64,000 nt of DNA from Rhodococcus sp. HNM0563 (GTDB lineage Bacteria > Actinomycetota > Actinomycetes > Mycobacteriales > Mycobacteriaceae). The translations under genes were made by a program, and so were the position numbers. The notes under the pieces are model-generated. The model had not been told where the DNA came from, searched no databases, and saw nothing but the letters and a program-made list of their open reading frames with translations. Of this stretch, positions 1-8,749 are shown piece by piece. Where the stretch lies: positions 1 to 64,000 of the forward strand of contig NZ_JAASAF010000012.1 of assembly GCF_012726195.1 (NCBI RefSeq), read 5' to 3'. Position 1 is the first letter of the stretch. Each line of letters starts with the position of its first letter.

Positions 1-495
1 TCACCATCGTGACATCACTCCTTCTGGGCCCTTCATGGCCCAGTGTTCAGGATGTCCACACTCCGGGGGGAATGCCCTTCCGCCGGCGAGTGTGGATCTG
101 TTCCGCACGCCGATTCCGGGGAACCGGCCGGATCTGGTCGCGTAGTTCGGCAACAGAACACGAAGACAGCCACCGTCACCAGGGCGCCCGTGTGCCCTGG
201 CAGCGGTACGTGCCAGGACACGGGGCCGACGAGATACCCTCGAGCGCGGATCCACGACCCACGCCCATGGACCAGCGGTGCCGCCCGAATGTCCTCTTGC
301 TGCAGCGCCTTCGCCGTCACCATCTGGTTCGGTGCGGAACCCCGAGCATCTGCCAGGACTCGATGTCCACTCCACGATGATGCCCAGCTTCAGCTCGGCT
401 GCTGCTCTACCCGAGCCGCGCGATACCGGCAACCGTCCTGATCGGTAACCTGCTCCCAACCGGCACAGCCTTCCAGCCGAAAGCACACGCACCGT
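1..495. other. Left-edge stretch without a recognisable gene
   Basis: Open frames exist on both strands here, but none has a convincing ribosome binding site or a family signature, and frames on opposite strands overlap almost completely. The only mildly protein-like one is a minus-strand frame at about 33-323 (96 codons) with one hydrophobic stretch near its middle. It could be a degraded small membrane protein, but I would not call it a gene. Confidence 0.4.
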
Positions 496-1752
496 TCACG
501 GGATGGTGAGCACCTGCACCGCGAGGGGATCAGCAGGCACCGACGCACTGTGGTGCGCCGCAACCAGTTCCCACGCGGTCCGACGCGGCGCCGCTCCGTA
601 CAGGACCCACCGTTCGAGCAGTATCGCGACCTTGGCCAGCATTTCGGTCCGCAAGCGCAGGAACGAGTCATCGGGGTCCACACCGACGTGACCGAGCAGC
701 ACCCACCACGCCCACGCAACGGCACCGGAATTGGCGACGAAGTCCGGTACGACGGGAATACCCCGGCCGGTGAGGACCGCCTCTGCTTCCGGTGTGGTCG
801 CGGCGTTGGCCGCTTCGATCACGACCTTCGCCACAACCTGGTCGACGTTGTCGGTGGTGATCGCGTAAGAGATCGCGGCAGGCACGAAAATATCTGCCGC
901 AACACCGATCACGGCCCCGACCGGCCATTGCTGCACACTCGGCGGAACGCGGGACCTGTCGATTTCGCCGTATCCGTCTCGCAGAGCGAGCAACGCCGGA
1001 ACGTCCACTCCATCAGCGCAGTACAACGTGCCGAGGGCATCAGCGACAGCTATCACGCGTACGCCGGCTTCATGCAGGTACCAGGCGGCGCCGCCGCCCA
1101 TGGTGCCGACACCCTGGATCGCCACCGTGGTCTCGGACGGAACCCAGCCCTGGGCGTGCATCGTGCCGATGCAGGCCTGCGCGACACCGTAACCGCCGAC
1201 CACATCGCCGAGCAGAAAACCACCGGGGACCGGGGCGTTCAACGCGTCGTGAACCCGGCGCAGCGTCCGCTCCGGGTCCGCCGACCGCCCGATCGCCGCG
1301 TGATAGGACTGTTGCAGGCCGAGCCTCCCGAAGACTTCGTCGAGGAGGTGCTGGGGCACCCCGAGATCCTCAGCGGTCACCCAGTGGGTATCGAGCCACG
1401 GCCGCATCGCCTGGCAGAACCGTTCGAGAACCCCGACAGCACGAGGATCCTTCGGGTCGAAATCGATGCCACCTTTCGCACCGCCGACCGGCAGGTCGAA
1501 CACGGCGGTCTTCGCTGCCATACCTCTGGCCAGATCCTCGACCTCCGACATCGTGCAACCCGCCCGCATGCGGGTACCCCCGGTCGACATGCCGGAGACC
1601 GAAGTGTGCACGACGAGGTATCCGTGAGCTCCGGTGACAGGGTCGGTCCAGGTCATGCGCAACAGTGGCTCACGGTTGCCAGCTTCTCGGTCGTCCGGGC
1701 CTGCCCCGAATCCGCGTTCCATTGTTGTGGTCACCCGAGTCACCCCACTCAT
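496..1752 (-). CDS. Glu/Leu/Phe/Val dehydrogenase family protein
   Basis: This 418-residue NAD(P)-dependent amino acid dehydrogenase should oxidatively deaminate an L-amino acid to its 2-oxo acid plus ammonia, or run the reverse, in the cytoplasm. The dimerisation/catalytic domain has the family motif GGAKGG at residues 90-95, with the expected catalytic lysine at 93. A Rossmann nucleotide-binding domain follows, with the VQGVGTMG-type glycine loop (here IQGVGTMGGG) near residue 213. Length fits the glutamate/leucine dehydrogenase superfamily. Substrate cannot be told from sequence, though the relatively short form recalls leucine/valine/phenylalanine dehydrogenases. It is transcribed away from a LysR regulator (start 1884), which probably controls it. 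The ribosome site before the ATG at 1752 is weak, so an in-frame ATG about ten codons downstream is an alternative start. Confidence 0.9.
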   Translation of the reverse strand: MSGVTRVTTTMERGFGAGPDDREAGNREPLLRMTWTDPVTGAHGYLVVHTSVSGMSTGGTRMRAGCTMSEVEDLARGMAAKTAVFDLPVGGAKGGIDFDPKDPRAVGVLERFCQAMRPWLDTHWVTAEDLGVPQHLLDEVFGRLGLQQSYHAAIGRSADPERTLRRVHDALNAPVPGGFLLGDVVGGYGVAQACIGTMHAQGWVPSETTVAIQGVGTMGGGAAWYLHEAGVRVIAVADALGTLYCADGVDVPALLALRDGYGEIDRSRVPPSVQQWPVGAVIGVAADIFVPAAISYAITTDNVDQVVAKVVIEAANAATTPEAEAVLTGRGIPVVPDFVANSGAVAWAWWVLLGHVGVDPDDSFLRLRTEMLAKVAILLERWVLYGAAPRRTAWELVAAHHSASVPADPLAVQVLTIP

Positions 1753-1812
1753 CCTCAGAAGGTTGTCGGCACCGCAGATGTTCGGCCGATAACGTCAGGG
1801 TGCCTTCGCTGA

Positions 1813-1847
1813 TAATCCGGCGTCCAGTTACGAAACCTGAAGGATTA
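1813..1847. promoter_or_regulatory. Candidate LysR-type operator in the divergent promoter
   Basis: A 6-bp inverted repeat, TAATCC at 1813-1818 and GGATTA at 1842-1847, sits between the dehydrogenase start (1752) and the LysR start (1884). LysR-type regulators usually bind dyads in such divergent intervals. The arms are short and widely spaced, so this is suggestive only. Confidence 0.3.
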
Positions 1848-1883
1848 CGTTCACGGTTACTACACAGCGCCTACCCTGACGAC

Positions 1884-2837
1884 ATGGAGCTGTCTCTGCG
1901 ACGGTTGCGGATGCTTCGGGAATTGCATCGCCGAGGCACGGTGACAGCTGCGGCGCAGGCCTTGCATTACACCACATCCGCCGTGTCACAGCAGCTCACT
2001 CTGCTCGAACGCGAGGTCGGGGCAAAGCTTTTCGAGCGACGCGGCCGACGGGTGCAGCTCACCGAAGCGGGACTGATCCTTGCCGAGCATGCCGAGGAGA
2101 TCATGCGGTCGGTGGAGCGCGCCACCACTGCCCTCGAGCGGACGCAGGACGGAGTCAATGCTCGATTGACGGGGGGTGTCTGGGCATCTGTCGCGTCGAG
2201 CCTGCTCCCGAATGCGCTCATGTTGCTGGCCGTCGACTACCCCGGTATCGAGGTGCGGACGAAAGAACTCGCACCGGAGGAGACCGCGGGCGCGGTGCGG
2301 GACGGCACGCTCGACTTCTCGTTCGTCATCGATTACTCGGACTATCCGATGCCGTGGGATCCGGAACTGACCAGGGTGGTCATCGCGGTGGAGCGACTGC
2401 ACGCCGCGTTACCTCAGGGCACAGTCTCGGCCAGGACCATGACGCTGACAGATCTCGCAGAGCACCCCTGGATCCTTGCCGGACCCCGGTCGCATTTCGG
2501 GCGCGCAGTGCGTCTGGCCTGCCAACGTTTCGGATTCGAGCCTCGGATCAACCATGAGGTCGGCGAGCAGGCCACCGCGCTCGCGATGGTCGCGGCAGGC
2601 CTGGGCGTCACCCTCGTCTCCGATCTGGGTCTGACGCTGCGTCCTCCGGGTATCGAGGTCGTCGCACTCGCCGAACCGCTGATGCGGACGATTTCCATAG
2701 CGTACCGAGGCTCGGATCTGCATCGGCAACCGCTGCAATTGGTGATCGACGCGGTGCGCGACGCGGCGACCGCGCAAGGACTCGCCGTGCGGCCATCGTC
2801 TCCGGACCTGACGACCCAAGATCTCCCCCGCGACTGA
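1884..2837 (+). CDS. LysR family transcriptional regulator
   Basis: This is a 317-residue LysR-type regulator. Residues 1-60 form the winged helix-turn-helix (LRRLRMLREL...AAQALHYTTSAVSQQ...LEREVGAKLFERRGRRV, with the usual LTEAG turn after it), and residues 90-300 form the periplasmic-binding-like effector domain. The ATG at 1884 was chosen because the helix-turn-helix begins immediately after it. The same frame is open further upstream to 1665, but that part overlaps the divergent dehydrogenase and lacks domain content. It is divergently arranged with the amino acid dehydrogenase and is inferred to regulate that gene. The effector is unknown. Confidence 0.92.
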   Translation: MELSLRRLRMLRELHRRGTVTAAAQALHYTTSAVSQQLTLLEREVGAKLFERRGRRVQLTEAGLILAEHAEEIMRSVERATTALERTQDGVNARLTGGVWASVASSLLPNALMLLAVDYPGIEVRTKELAPEETAGAVRDGTLDFSFVIDYSDYPMPWDPELTRVVIAVERLHAALPQGTVSARTMTLTDLAEHPWILAGPRSHFGRAVRLACQRFGFEPRINHEVGEQATALAMVAAGLGVTLVSDLGLTLRPPGIEVVALAEPLMRTISIAYRGSDLHRQPLQLVIDAVRDAATAQGLAVRPSSPDLTTQDLPRD

Positions 2838-3139
2838 TACCTCAGAAATTCATGTGCCACCCCAGCGCCGAGTGCGCCATACTTCCCTGTCCACTGACAC
2901 AGGAAAGAGAAAGGTAGGCGGATGGCGACAGTCGTCGAACAGGCCGACGGTACCCGCATTCACGGGCCGATGGGTCCGCTACTGTGTCGGGGTGTTGTCC
3001 GCTGCACGTAACTGGTGGCGGCCGCTACTGCGGCCGTGACGCTTACGCGTGTCCCGAGTCGCCTGCGCTGGCGGCTCGGCCCTGTTCACCACGCCGGATG
3101 TCCACGCAGGCAGGCTCCCAATCCTATGGAGTGCCTTCT
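2838..3139. other. Intergenic stretch with a possible 29-codon leader ORF
   Basis: The gap holds one short plus-strand frame, 2922-3011 (ATG to TAA, 29 residues), preceded by a purine-rich run (AGGAAAGAGAAAGGTAGG). It contains two cysteine codons near its end, within LLCRGVVRC. It could be a leader peptide for the methyltransferase-like gene at 3140, or the stump of a truncated gene. I see no recognised riboswitch motif. The methyltransferase frame is itself open back to 2984. Confidence 0.3.
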
Positions 3140-3886
3140 ATGCCTTGCGACCCTCGATCAACCACCTCCAGCACTGCCTCACCGAACGTCATCGGCGACA
3201 TCTTGGTGACCTCCCGGTCGATGACGGAGTACAGCGCGATGTTCGCTCTCTCCCCGGCCGACCTGCGTCGTCGAATCCTCGATTGTCCCGGTGGCACCGC
3301 CAGTTTCACCGCCGAGGTGTGCGCTGCCGGTGGAGACGTCACCGCATGTGATCCTGTGTATGGGCAGTACACAGCGGATGAGCTCACTGCTCTCGGGCAG
3401 CGCGACACCGAACGTGGCAACCACTACTGCCGCACCCATTCGGACGAGTACATGTGGACTTTCTTCACCGATCCGGAGCATCACTCGTCCTCCCGTAGTG
3501 CCTCCGGAAATCGGTTCGCAGACCATCACCGCGCGCACCCTGAGCGTTACGTCGCCGGTGCGCTACCTCGACTGTCGTTCACCGACGAACGTTTCGATCT
3601 TGTGCTCAGCTCCCATTTTCTGTTCAGCTACGAAGACCGGCTCGACCTGTCGTTCCACCACCGCGCCGTGCGCGAGCTCATGCGCGTCGCCGCGACCGAG
3701 GTACGGATCTTCCCGCTCGTCGGCATGGGATCGAGCAGATACCCGAATCTCGAGGTCTTGAGAGGCCGGCTCGCCGACGATGGCATCACCACCGAGATCC
3801 GCAGCGTCGACTACGAATTCCAGATCGGCGGCAACGAGATGCTCGTGTGCTCACGGGACTCCGCGCCGTCGGTTGAGCAGCGATGA
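3140..3886 (+). CDS. Class I methyltransferase-like protein
   Basis: This 248-residue protein resembles SAM-dependent methyltransferases. A motif-I-like strand and glycine loop (ILDCPGGTASF) lies near residues 47-57, and a motif-IV/post-IV-like segment (LSFTDERFDLVLSSHFLF) follows about 100 residues later. The second acidic residue that usually binds the SAM ribose may be in the ACDPVYG stretch. The ATG at 3140 was chosen for the GGAG about 8 bases upstream. The same frame stays open to 2984, and an ATG at 3098 is an alternative. The substrate is unknown. It converges on the binding-protein gene ending at 3934 and shows no operon partner. Confidence 0.65.
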   Translation: MPCDPRSTTSSTASPNVIGDILVTSRSMTEYSAMFALSPADLRRRILDCPGGTASFTAEVCAAGGDVTACDPVYGQYTADELTALGQRDTERGNHYCRTHSDEYMWTFFTDPEHHSSSRSASGNRFADHHRAHPERYVAGALPRLSFTDERFDLVLSSHFLFSYEDRLDLSFHHRAVRELMRVAATEVRIFPLVGMGSSRYPNLEVLRGRLADDGITTEIRSVDYEFQIGGNEMLVCSRDSAPSVEQR

Positions 3887-3933
3887 CTGGCCAGGATCAA
3901 GCGCTCCGTAATCCGCCCCGGTGACACCGCGAA

Positions 3934-5523
3934 CTATCCCGTTGTCCACAACAACTCCGGTCGGATCGAGCCCATCCCGTACATCTGCACACCGTGCACT
4001 CCCTCACCGACCACGGCGGCAGGCGCGGTGCGGATATACCAGACTGCGGGATTCAGATCGACGATCCGCTGCTGCGCGGTCGCGTAGGCCGCACCGCGGT
4101 CGGCGAGCTGGTCGGCTGTCCGGCCTTCGTCGATGGCAGCGTTGAGCTCGGGGTCATCGATACCCGTGAAGTTTCCGGGAGAGTCGCCGTGGAAGTTTGC
4201 CCATAGCGCGGTGTCGGGGTCGAGGATCGTCGCCGACGTGATCGCCACATCGAAATCGTAGGTGTTGAGCCGTGGCAGAGCGGAGGTGAAATCCAGGACC
4301 TCCACCCGGACGTCGACGCCGTCGAACGCGCTGAGCTGCGCTTGGACCGCCTCGGCGATGGCCTTGTTCTCGACCGAGGTGTAGGCCAGGAAGGTGAACG
4401 ACACGGGCTTGCCCTCTGCGGCGAGTTCGTCGAACAACTTCTGTGCTGCGTCCGGATCGTGTGCAGGGATCGGAATGTCTGCATAGAACGGCGAAGTCTC
4501 GTCGAACAAGGTCCGCGGAAGATCGGCGCGGCCCGCGAAGACCACCTCGTTCAGCGAGTCGATATCGATGGCGAGCGCGAGTGCCCGTCGAGCGCGTTCG
4601 TCGTCGAACGGCGCACGACGCGTGTTCAGCGCCAGAAACTGCCCGCCACCCGTGGGTTCGACGAGGGTGCGAAGGCCTGCGTCCTCGGCGCGTCCGAGCG
4701 ACGCCCAGCTCCCCTCGACAGCAAGACCGGCTTGGCCGGAGACCACGGCGTTGATGCGTTGGTTCGTGTCGCCGTTGTGGACCAGTTCGATGCCGTCCAG
4801 GTAGGGTGCAGGCTCGTATTCGACGTTGCGCTCCAGCATGATCCGGTCCTGTCGCCGCCACTCGGCCATGGTGAACGGGCCGGCCCCGACGGGGCGGTCG
4901 TCGAACGCCTGCCGTCCGGCCTCGAGCGCCGCCGGGGAGGCAATCCAGTTCAGACCGCTCCACACCACGGACTGGGCGTAGTGCGGGTTGGGTGACTGCA
5001 AGGTCACCCGCAGCGTCAGGGGGTCGGTCACCTCGAGGGCGGCGATCTGCGAGGCCTGGATCAAAGATGGTGACCCGGAAGCTTCGTCGCGCATCCGCTC
5101 CCAGTTGTAGCGGACGGCTTCGGCATCGTAGGCGGTTCCGTCGGTGAAGCGTAGGCCGTCGCGCAGTGCCAGTTCGAAGGTTGCGCCACCGTCGGCGGTG
5201 TCGAACGACTCGGCGAGCACCGGGGTGATTTCGAGTGTCTCGGGATCGTTGACCAGTAGCGTTCCGTAAAGGGTATTGCCGATGAGACTGTTCGATACCC
5301 ACGCGTTGACGAGAGTGGCCGGATCGAGCGAACGGGGCTCACCGCCCTGCACGACACTGACCGTCCCACCCAGGATCGGGTCGCCGGCATCCGCATCGGT
5401 GTCGGCGTTGCCCGCTGCTCCCCCGCCTCCACAAGCTCCCACCACCAGGGCAATCACCGCGACGAGCACCGGCATCAGCATCGTGCGGCGGATCGCCGGT
5501 CTGCGACGGATGAGGTTCGACAT
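3934..5523 (-). CDS. ABC transporter substrate-binding lipoprotein (family 5, peptide/nickel type)
   Basis: This is a 529-residue extracellular solute-binding protein of the oligopeptide/dipeptide/nickel family (SBP_bac_5), anchored as a lipoprotein. A basic N-terminus and hydrophobic segment end in a lipobox, VGAC, near residue 30, followed by a glycine/aspartate-rich linker. The family signature region (LRDGLRFTDGTAYDAEAVRYNWER) falls about 100 residues further on. The start at 5523 has AAGGAG seven bases upstream; the frame is open to 5616, but that part has no signal peptide logic. No permease or ATPase genes flank it. The divergent neighbour is an acyl-CoA ligase sharing a palindromic promoter region, so the imported solute might be a peptide-like or aromatic/acid substrate of that pathway (inference). 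Confidence 0.9.
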   Translation of the reverse strand: MSNLIRRRPAIRRTMLMPVLVAVIALVVGACGGGGAAGNADTDADAGDPILGGTVSVVQGGEPRSLDPATLVNAWVSNSLIGNTLYGTLLVNDPETLEITPVLAESFDTADGGATFELALRDGLRFTDGTAYDAEAVRYNWERMRDEASGSPSLIQASQIAALEVTDPLTLRVTLQSPNPHYAQSVVWSGLNWIASPAALEAGRQAFDDRPVGAGPFTMAEWRRQDRIMLERNVEYEPAPYLDGIELVHNGDTNQRINAVVSGQAGLAVEGSWASLGRAEDAGLRTLVEPTGGGQFLALNTRRAPFDDERARRALALAIDIDSLNEVVFAGRADLPRTLFDETSPFYADIPIPAHDPDAAQKLFDELAAEGKPVSFTFLAYTSVENKAIAEAVQAQLSAFDGVDVRVEVLDFTSALPRLNTYDFDVAITSATILDPDTALWANFHGDSPGNFTGIDDPELNAAIDEGRTADQLADRGAAYATAQQRIVDLNPAVWYIRTAPAAVVGEGVHGVQMYGMGSIRPELLWTTG

Positions 5524-5617
5524 CTGGACTCCTTCACTGGAGCGACTGCACGAGCGCCGGTTCGGCTCAGGGCTGAAACCGGGCTGGCCCGGACCGGTTC
5601 GAAACGATACTCTCACA

Positions 5618-5638
5618 CATAAGAATCACATTCTCATG
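5618..5638. promoter_or_regulatory. 21-bp palindromic operator candidate
   Basis: Between the divergent binding-protein and acyl-CoA ligase genes lies CATaAGAATcacATTCTcATG: AGAAT/ATTCT arms around CAC, extended by CAT/ATG with one unpaired position on each side. Size and symmetry fit a TetR-family operator. It is placed to control both genes, though no cognate regulator is encoded next to it. Confidence 0.5.
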
Positions 5639-5663
5639 CGTATGTCGAACCTGGGAGGCACTG

Positions 5664-7253
5664 ATGACAGCAGCCGCGGCCGAACCGACGGAGATCGCAC
5701 TGACTCCTACCGCCCACGCCCTGCGCACCCCGGACGCGCCCGCCATCATCATGGGCAGAGGAGATGTGGTCACCTATCGCGAACTCGACGATCGGTCGGC
5801 GCGGTTCGCCACGTATCTACGCGCTCAGGGACTCACCACCGGCGACCACATCGCCATCCTCATGGAGAACTCGCACGCCTTCCTCGAAGTCGCTTGGGCT
5901 GCTCAGCGTTCCGGGTTGTATTACACGGCGATCAATCGACACCTGCGATCGGCCGAGGTCCAGTACATCCTCGACGATTCCGGCTCGGCCGCCCTGATCA
6001 CGACCGTATCGATGTCCGACGTCATCGAAGGTATCGATCTGGCGAGCATCGGCGTCCGCGTGTGTACCGACGGCGCACTGCCCGGTTTCGACGATTACGC
6101 GTCGATCCTCGACAGCAACGATCCGCTGTCGCTCGACGACAGCATCGAAGGCCGCGAAATGCTGTACTCGTCGGGTACCACCGGGCGTCCCAAAGGTGTT
6201 CGCAAACCACTTCCGGCCACACCCTTCGGCGACCCTGCCTCACCGACCTCGCAGGTCGCCCAGGGCATCGCCGCGCGAGGAATCACCGCCGGCAGCGTGT
6301 ACCTGTCGCCCGCCCCGCTGTACCACGGCTCTCCCCTGGTCTTCTGCATGTCTGCGCAACGACTCGGTGCCACGGTCGTCGTGATGGAACGGTTCGATCC
6401 GGTCCGGTGCCTCGAGCTCATCGAGCGCCACCGCGTCACCTACGCACAGTTCGTGCCGACGATGTTCGTGCGGATGCTCAAGCTGTCCGACGAGGACCGC
6501 ACGGCATACGACCTGTCGTCACTTCAGGAAGTCACACACGGCGCTGCACCGTGCCCGGTGTCGGTGAAATACCGGATGATCGAGTGGATGGGGCCGATCA
6601 TTCACGAATACTATTCCGGAACCGAAGATGTCGGAGCCACCCAGATCTCGTCGCAGGAGTGGCTCGCACACCCGGGATCGGTCGGCAGGCCGATGCAAAC
6701 GTGCCATATCGTCGGTGAGGACGGCGAGGAACTTCCGGTCGGCGAGGTCGGTGTCGTGTACTTCGACGGCGGACGCCCCTTCGAATACCACAACGACCCC
6801 GACAAAACCGCGGGAGTGACCCACCCGAACGGATGGCGCACCCTCGGCGACATGGGATATGTCGACGACGAAGGCTATCTCTACCTCACCGACCGACAAG
6901 CTCTGATGATCATCTCAGGCGGGGTGAACATCTACCCGCAGGAGACCGAGAACATTCTGATCGGGCACCCCGCGGTGCTCGATGTGGCCGTCATCGGCAT
7001 TCCCGACGACGAGATGGGCGAAGCGGTGAAGGCTGTTGTGCAATTGGTCGAGCCCGATGCCGCCAGCGACGCCCTTGCAGACGAGCTCCTGTCGTACTGT
7101 CACCGCGAGCTCGCCTCCTACAAATGCCCACGCAGCATCGACTTCGTGCACGAGTTGCCCCGCGATCCGAACGGCAAGCTCTACAAGCGTCACATTCGCG
7201 AGGAGTATTGGAGAAACAGCACGACCGCCCGCACTCGGCTCGTGCAGGACTGA
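5664..7253 (+). CDS. Fatty-acid/aryl-CoA ligase (ANL superfamily)
   Basis: This 529-residue acyl-CoA synthetase activates a carboxylic acid with ATP to an acyl-adenylate and then transfers it to coenzyme A in the cytoplasm. The P-loop A3 motif YSSGTTGRPKG is at residues 168-178, and YYSGTE (A5) is near residue 315. The A7/A8 hinge region (GWRTLGDMGYVDDEGYLY) and a C-terminal PNGKLYK with the catalytic lysine are both present, so it looks intact. The GGGAGG upstream of the ATG supports the start. The length and hinge suit medium/long-chain or steroid side-chain acids, but the substrate is undetermined. It is divergent from a solute-binding lipoprotein across a palindrome. Confidence 0.9.
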   Translation: MTAAAAEPTEIALTPTAHALRTPDAPAIIMGRGDVVTYRELDDRSARFATYLRAQGLTTGDHIAILMENSHAFLEVAWAAQRSGLYYTAINRHLRSAEVQYILDDSGSAALITTVSMSDVIEGIDLASIGVRVCTDGALPGFDDYASILDSNDPLSLDDSIEGREMLYSSGTTGRPKGVRKPLPATPFGDPASPTSQVAQGIAARGITAGSVYLSPAPLYHGSPLVFCMSAQRLGATVVVMERFDPVRCLELIERHRVTYAQFVPTMFVRMLKLSDEDRTAYDLSSLQEVTHGAAPCPVSVKYRMIEWMGPIIHEYYSGTEDVGATQISSQEWLAHPGSVGRPMQTCHIVGEDGEELPVGEVGVVYFDGGRPFEYHNDPDKTAGVTHPNGWRTLGDMGYVDDEGYLYLTDRQALMIISGGVNIYPQETENILIGHPAVLDVAVIGIPDDEMGEAVKAVVQLVEPDAASDALADELLSYCHRELASYKCPRSIDFVHELPRDPNGKLYKRHIREEYWRNSTTARTRLVQD

Positions 7254-7745
7254 CACTCGCCCACCCAACCTCGGTTGCCTGCTGCTGCATACCGATACCG
7301 CCGTGCCGGCGCTCAGTTGGCGGTAACAGATTCGGTCAGTGCGCTAAGCCCAACACAGTTCCGTCAGGCACGAGAGTGCTGCACTCTGCGGGGCGAGTGG
7401 GTTGCAGATGATGTTGGTGGTATGAGTGTTTCGCCGTCCGCACCGAGGCAGCAATCCACCCTGCGCCCGACGATCACGACACGAACATGCATTCGAGTTG
7501 ACGTCTCCCCCACCGCATGGGACGATGCCCGAACCAACCTGACAACAGGTCGACCCCGGAGGGTGCTACCAACACCGACCGGGGTCTGGGCACACGACAG
7601 AAGAGGTCCTGTCATGCACCGTAGGGTGGAGTCTATCCACACGCCCCCAGGGGGCGCTTCTCATGGTTCGGTCTTCGATACCGACCTTCTTCTTCTCACC
7701 CCGCCGGGGTCTTCGCTGACGTCCTGACTTCTTGAGCCTCTCGAC
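7254..7745. other. Gene-free gap rich in hairpins (possible structured RNA)
   Basis: No reading frame here has a family signature. From about 7552 to 7757 there is a run of stem-loops: GACCCCGG/CCGGGGTC (7552-7559 with 7579-7586) enclosing GGTG/CACC, GACAG/CTGTC (7596-7613), CGCCCCC-A-GGGGGCG (7642-7656), a GGTTCGGT/ACCGACC pair around 7665-7690, and CTCGAC/GTCGAG (7740-7757). This could be a noncoding RNA or a stack of terminators. It lacks the conserved cores of RNase P RNA, SRP RNA or the common riboswitches that I would recognise. Confidence 0.35.
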
Positions 7746-7994
7746 CTACCCGTCGAGGGGCCCCGAGGTGTTTGTGCTGCGACGTGTGCGCGGGCCGGTC
7801 CGGTAGCCGCGGCACGTCGGGCATTCGTCGCTCGCCTCCCAGAGTCCGACGTCAGCGCTTCGACGCTGCGCGCAGGGGTGCCATTCCCCGTGCGTGAAAC
7901 CGACTGGGCGCCAGTACCTTCGTCTCCACAGCTGGCGGTGGAGCACCCGCTCGTGAGGGTCGACACGAACGACCGGGTCCAGCGTAAGCCGCAC
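7746..7994 (-). CDS. Small Cys/His-containing protein of unknown function
   Basis: This is a candidate 82-residue protein. The GTG at 7994 has GGAGG four bases upstream. The C-terminal half carries HGEWHPC and, about 20 residues later, CPTC, a pattern that could bind zinc; the rest is rich in Arg and Trp. I do not recognise a family. It sits alone in a gap of nearly 1 kb between an acyl-CoA ligase and a DUF4274 gene. The frame continues upstream to 8384 antisense to the next gene, which weakens the call. Confidence 0.4.
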   Translation of the reverse strand: MRLTLDPVVRVDPHERVLHRQLWRRRYWRPVGFTHGEWHPCAQRRSADVGLWEASDECPTCRGYRTGPRTRRSTNTSGPLDG

Positions 7995-8222
7995 GTCACC
8001 TCCGACGTGGGGCCAGAAGCGTTGGCCGAGATGGTCTATCGGGGTATGGCGACCGGGCAGCTGTGGGGAAGGGGCCGAAGGCAAGCTCAGCGACCCGTAG
8101 GGTCTCCGTACGGTTGAGCATTGTCGCCCGCAGGGCGTCCGCTTTCTCGGTTCGGTAGTCTCGCGAATCGACTCGACCACTCTCCGCCCGATGCGCTCCG
8201 GAGACCGCCCGAAGGACAGTGC

Positions 8223-8720
8223 ATGCACCCCTCCGTCGAACTGGTTCTGAACCACGACTCCGACGACCACGGAAGCCTCGCCGATCGGGTCGCGTCGCTC
8301 ACCGACGAGTTCCGACTGTGGGAGCTCATGAGCAACTACAACTGGGATGAGGGCTTCGAGATACCGCTCGCCGTCATCCGTCACCCGCGGTGCGATCGGG
8401 CACTGGCGCTGCGCCTGTTCTGGGACCTCGACGATGCCGCGAAGGAGTACCTCGGCGGCGTTACCACCGATTTCGGCGCCTCATACGCACCGTACGACGC
8501 CGAGGAAGCAGCGCGCGTCGAGGAGTACTGCCGAATCCTGACCGAGGGGCTGCGCCACGGCCGATTCCCACTCGGCCGCAATTCGTTCGACACAGGATTC
8601 TTCGGCACCGATGATCCCACCCTCACGGAGCGTCAACGCAAGCTTCGGGCCGCGAAGACGGCCCTCGCACGACGCGACTACGACGACGCGTTCCTCCATC
8701 CGGCTGTCGCCGTCGCCTGA
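8223..8720 (+). CDS. DUF4274 domain protein
   Basis: This 165-residue protein of unknown biochemical role matches the DUF4274 pattern: a short helical segment reading NYNWDEGFEIP near residues 39-49 followed by HPRCDRALALRLFW. Such proteins occur near polymorphic-toxin or immunity loci in other bacteria. GAAGGA lies six bases upstream of the ATG at 8223. The frame is open upstream, but that part is compositionally like the gap before it. It converges on selO. Confidence 0.7.
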   Translation: MHPSVELVLNHDSDDHGSLADRVASLTDEFRLWELMSNYNWDEGFEIPLAVIRHPRCDRALALRLFWDLDDAAKEYLGGVTTDFGASYAPYDAEEAARVEEYCRILTEGLRHGRFPLGRNSFDTGFFGTDDPTLTERQRKLRAAKTALARRDYDDAFLHPAVAVA

Positions 8721-8749
8721 CTGCTGCTTCTGGCGGCACATCGGATCGA

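Noticed and set aside
1..492. Long minus-strand frame at the left edge
   Set aside because: Three other frames overlap it, and its composition and lack of a ribosome site or family phrase suggest chance in GC-rich DNA.
550..1812. 420-codon plus-strand frame antisense to the dehydrogenase
   Set aside because: It mirrors the codon periodicity of the real gene and has no domain content.
3012..3139. SAM-type riboswitch before the methyltransferase-like gene
   Set aside because: No conserved SAM riboswitch core could be traced in the leader.
7552..7757. RNase P, SRP or tmRNA gene
   Set aside because: None of the conserved sequence cores of these RNAs is present, only generic hairpins.
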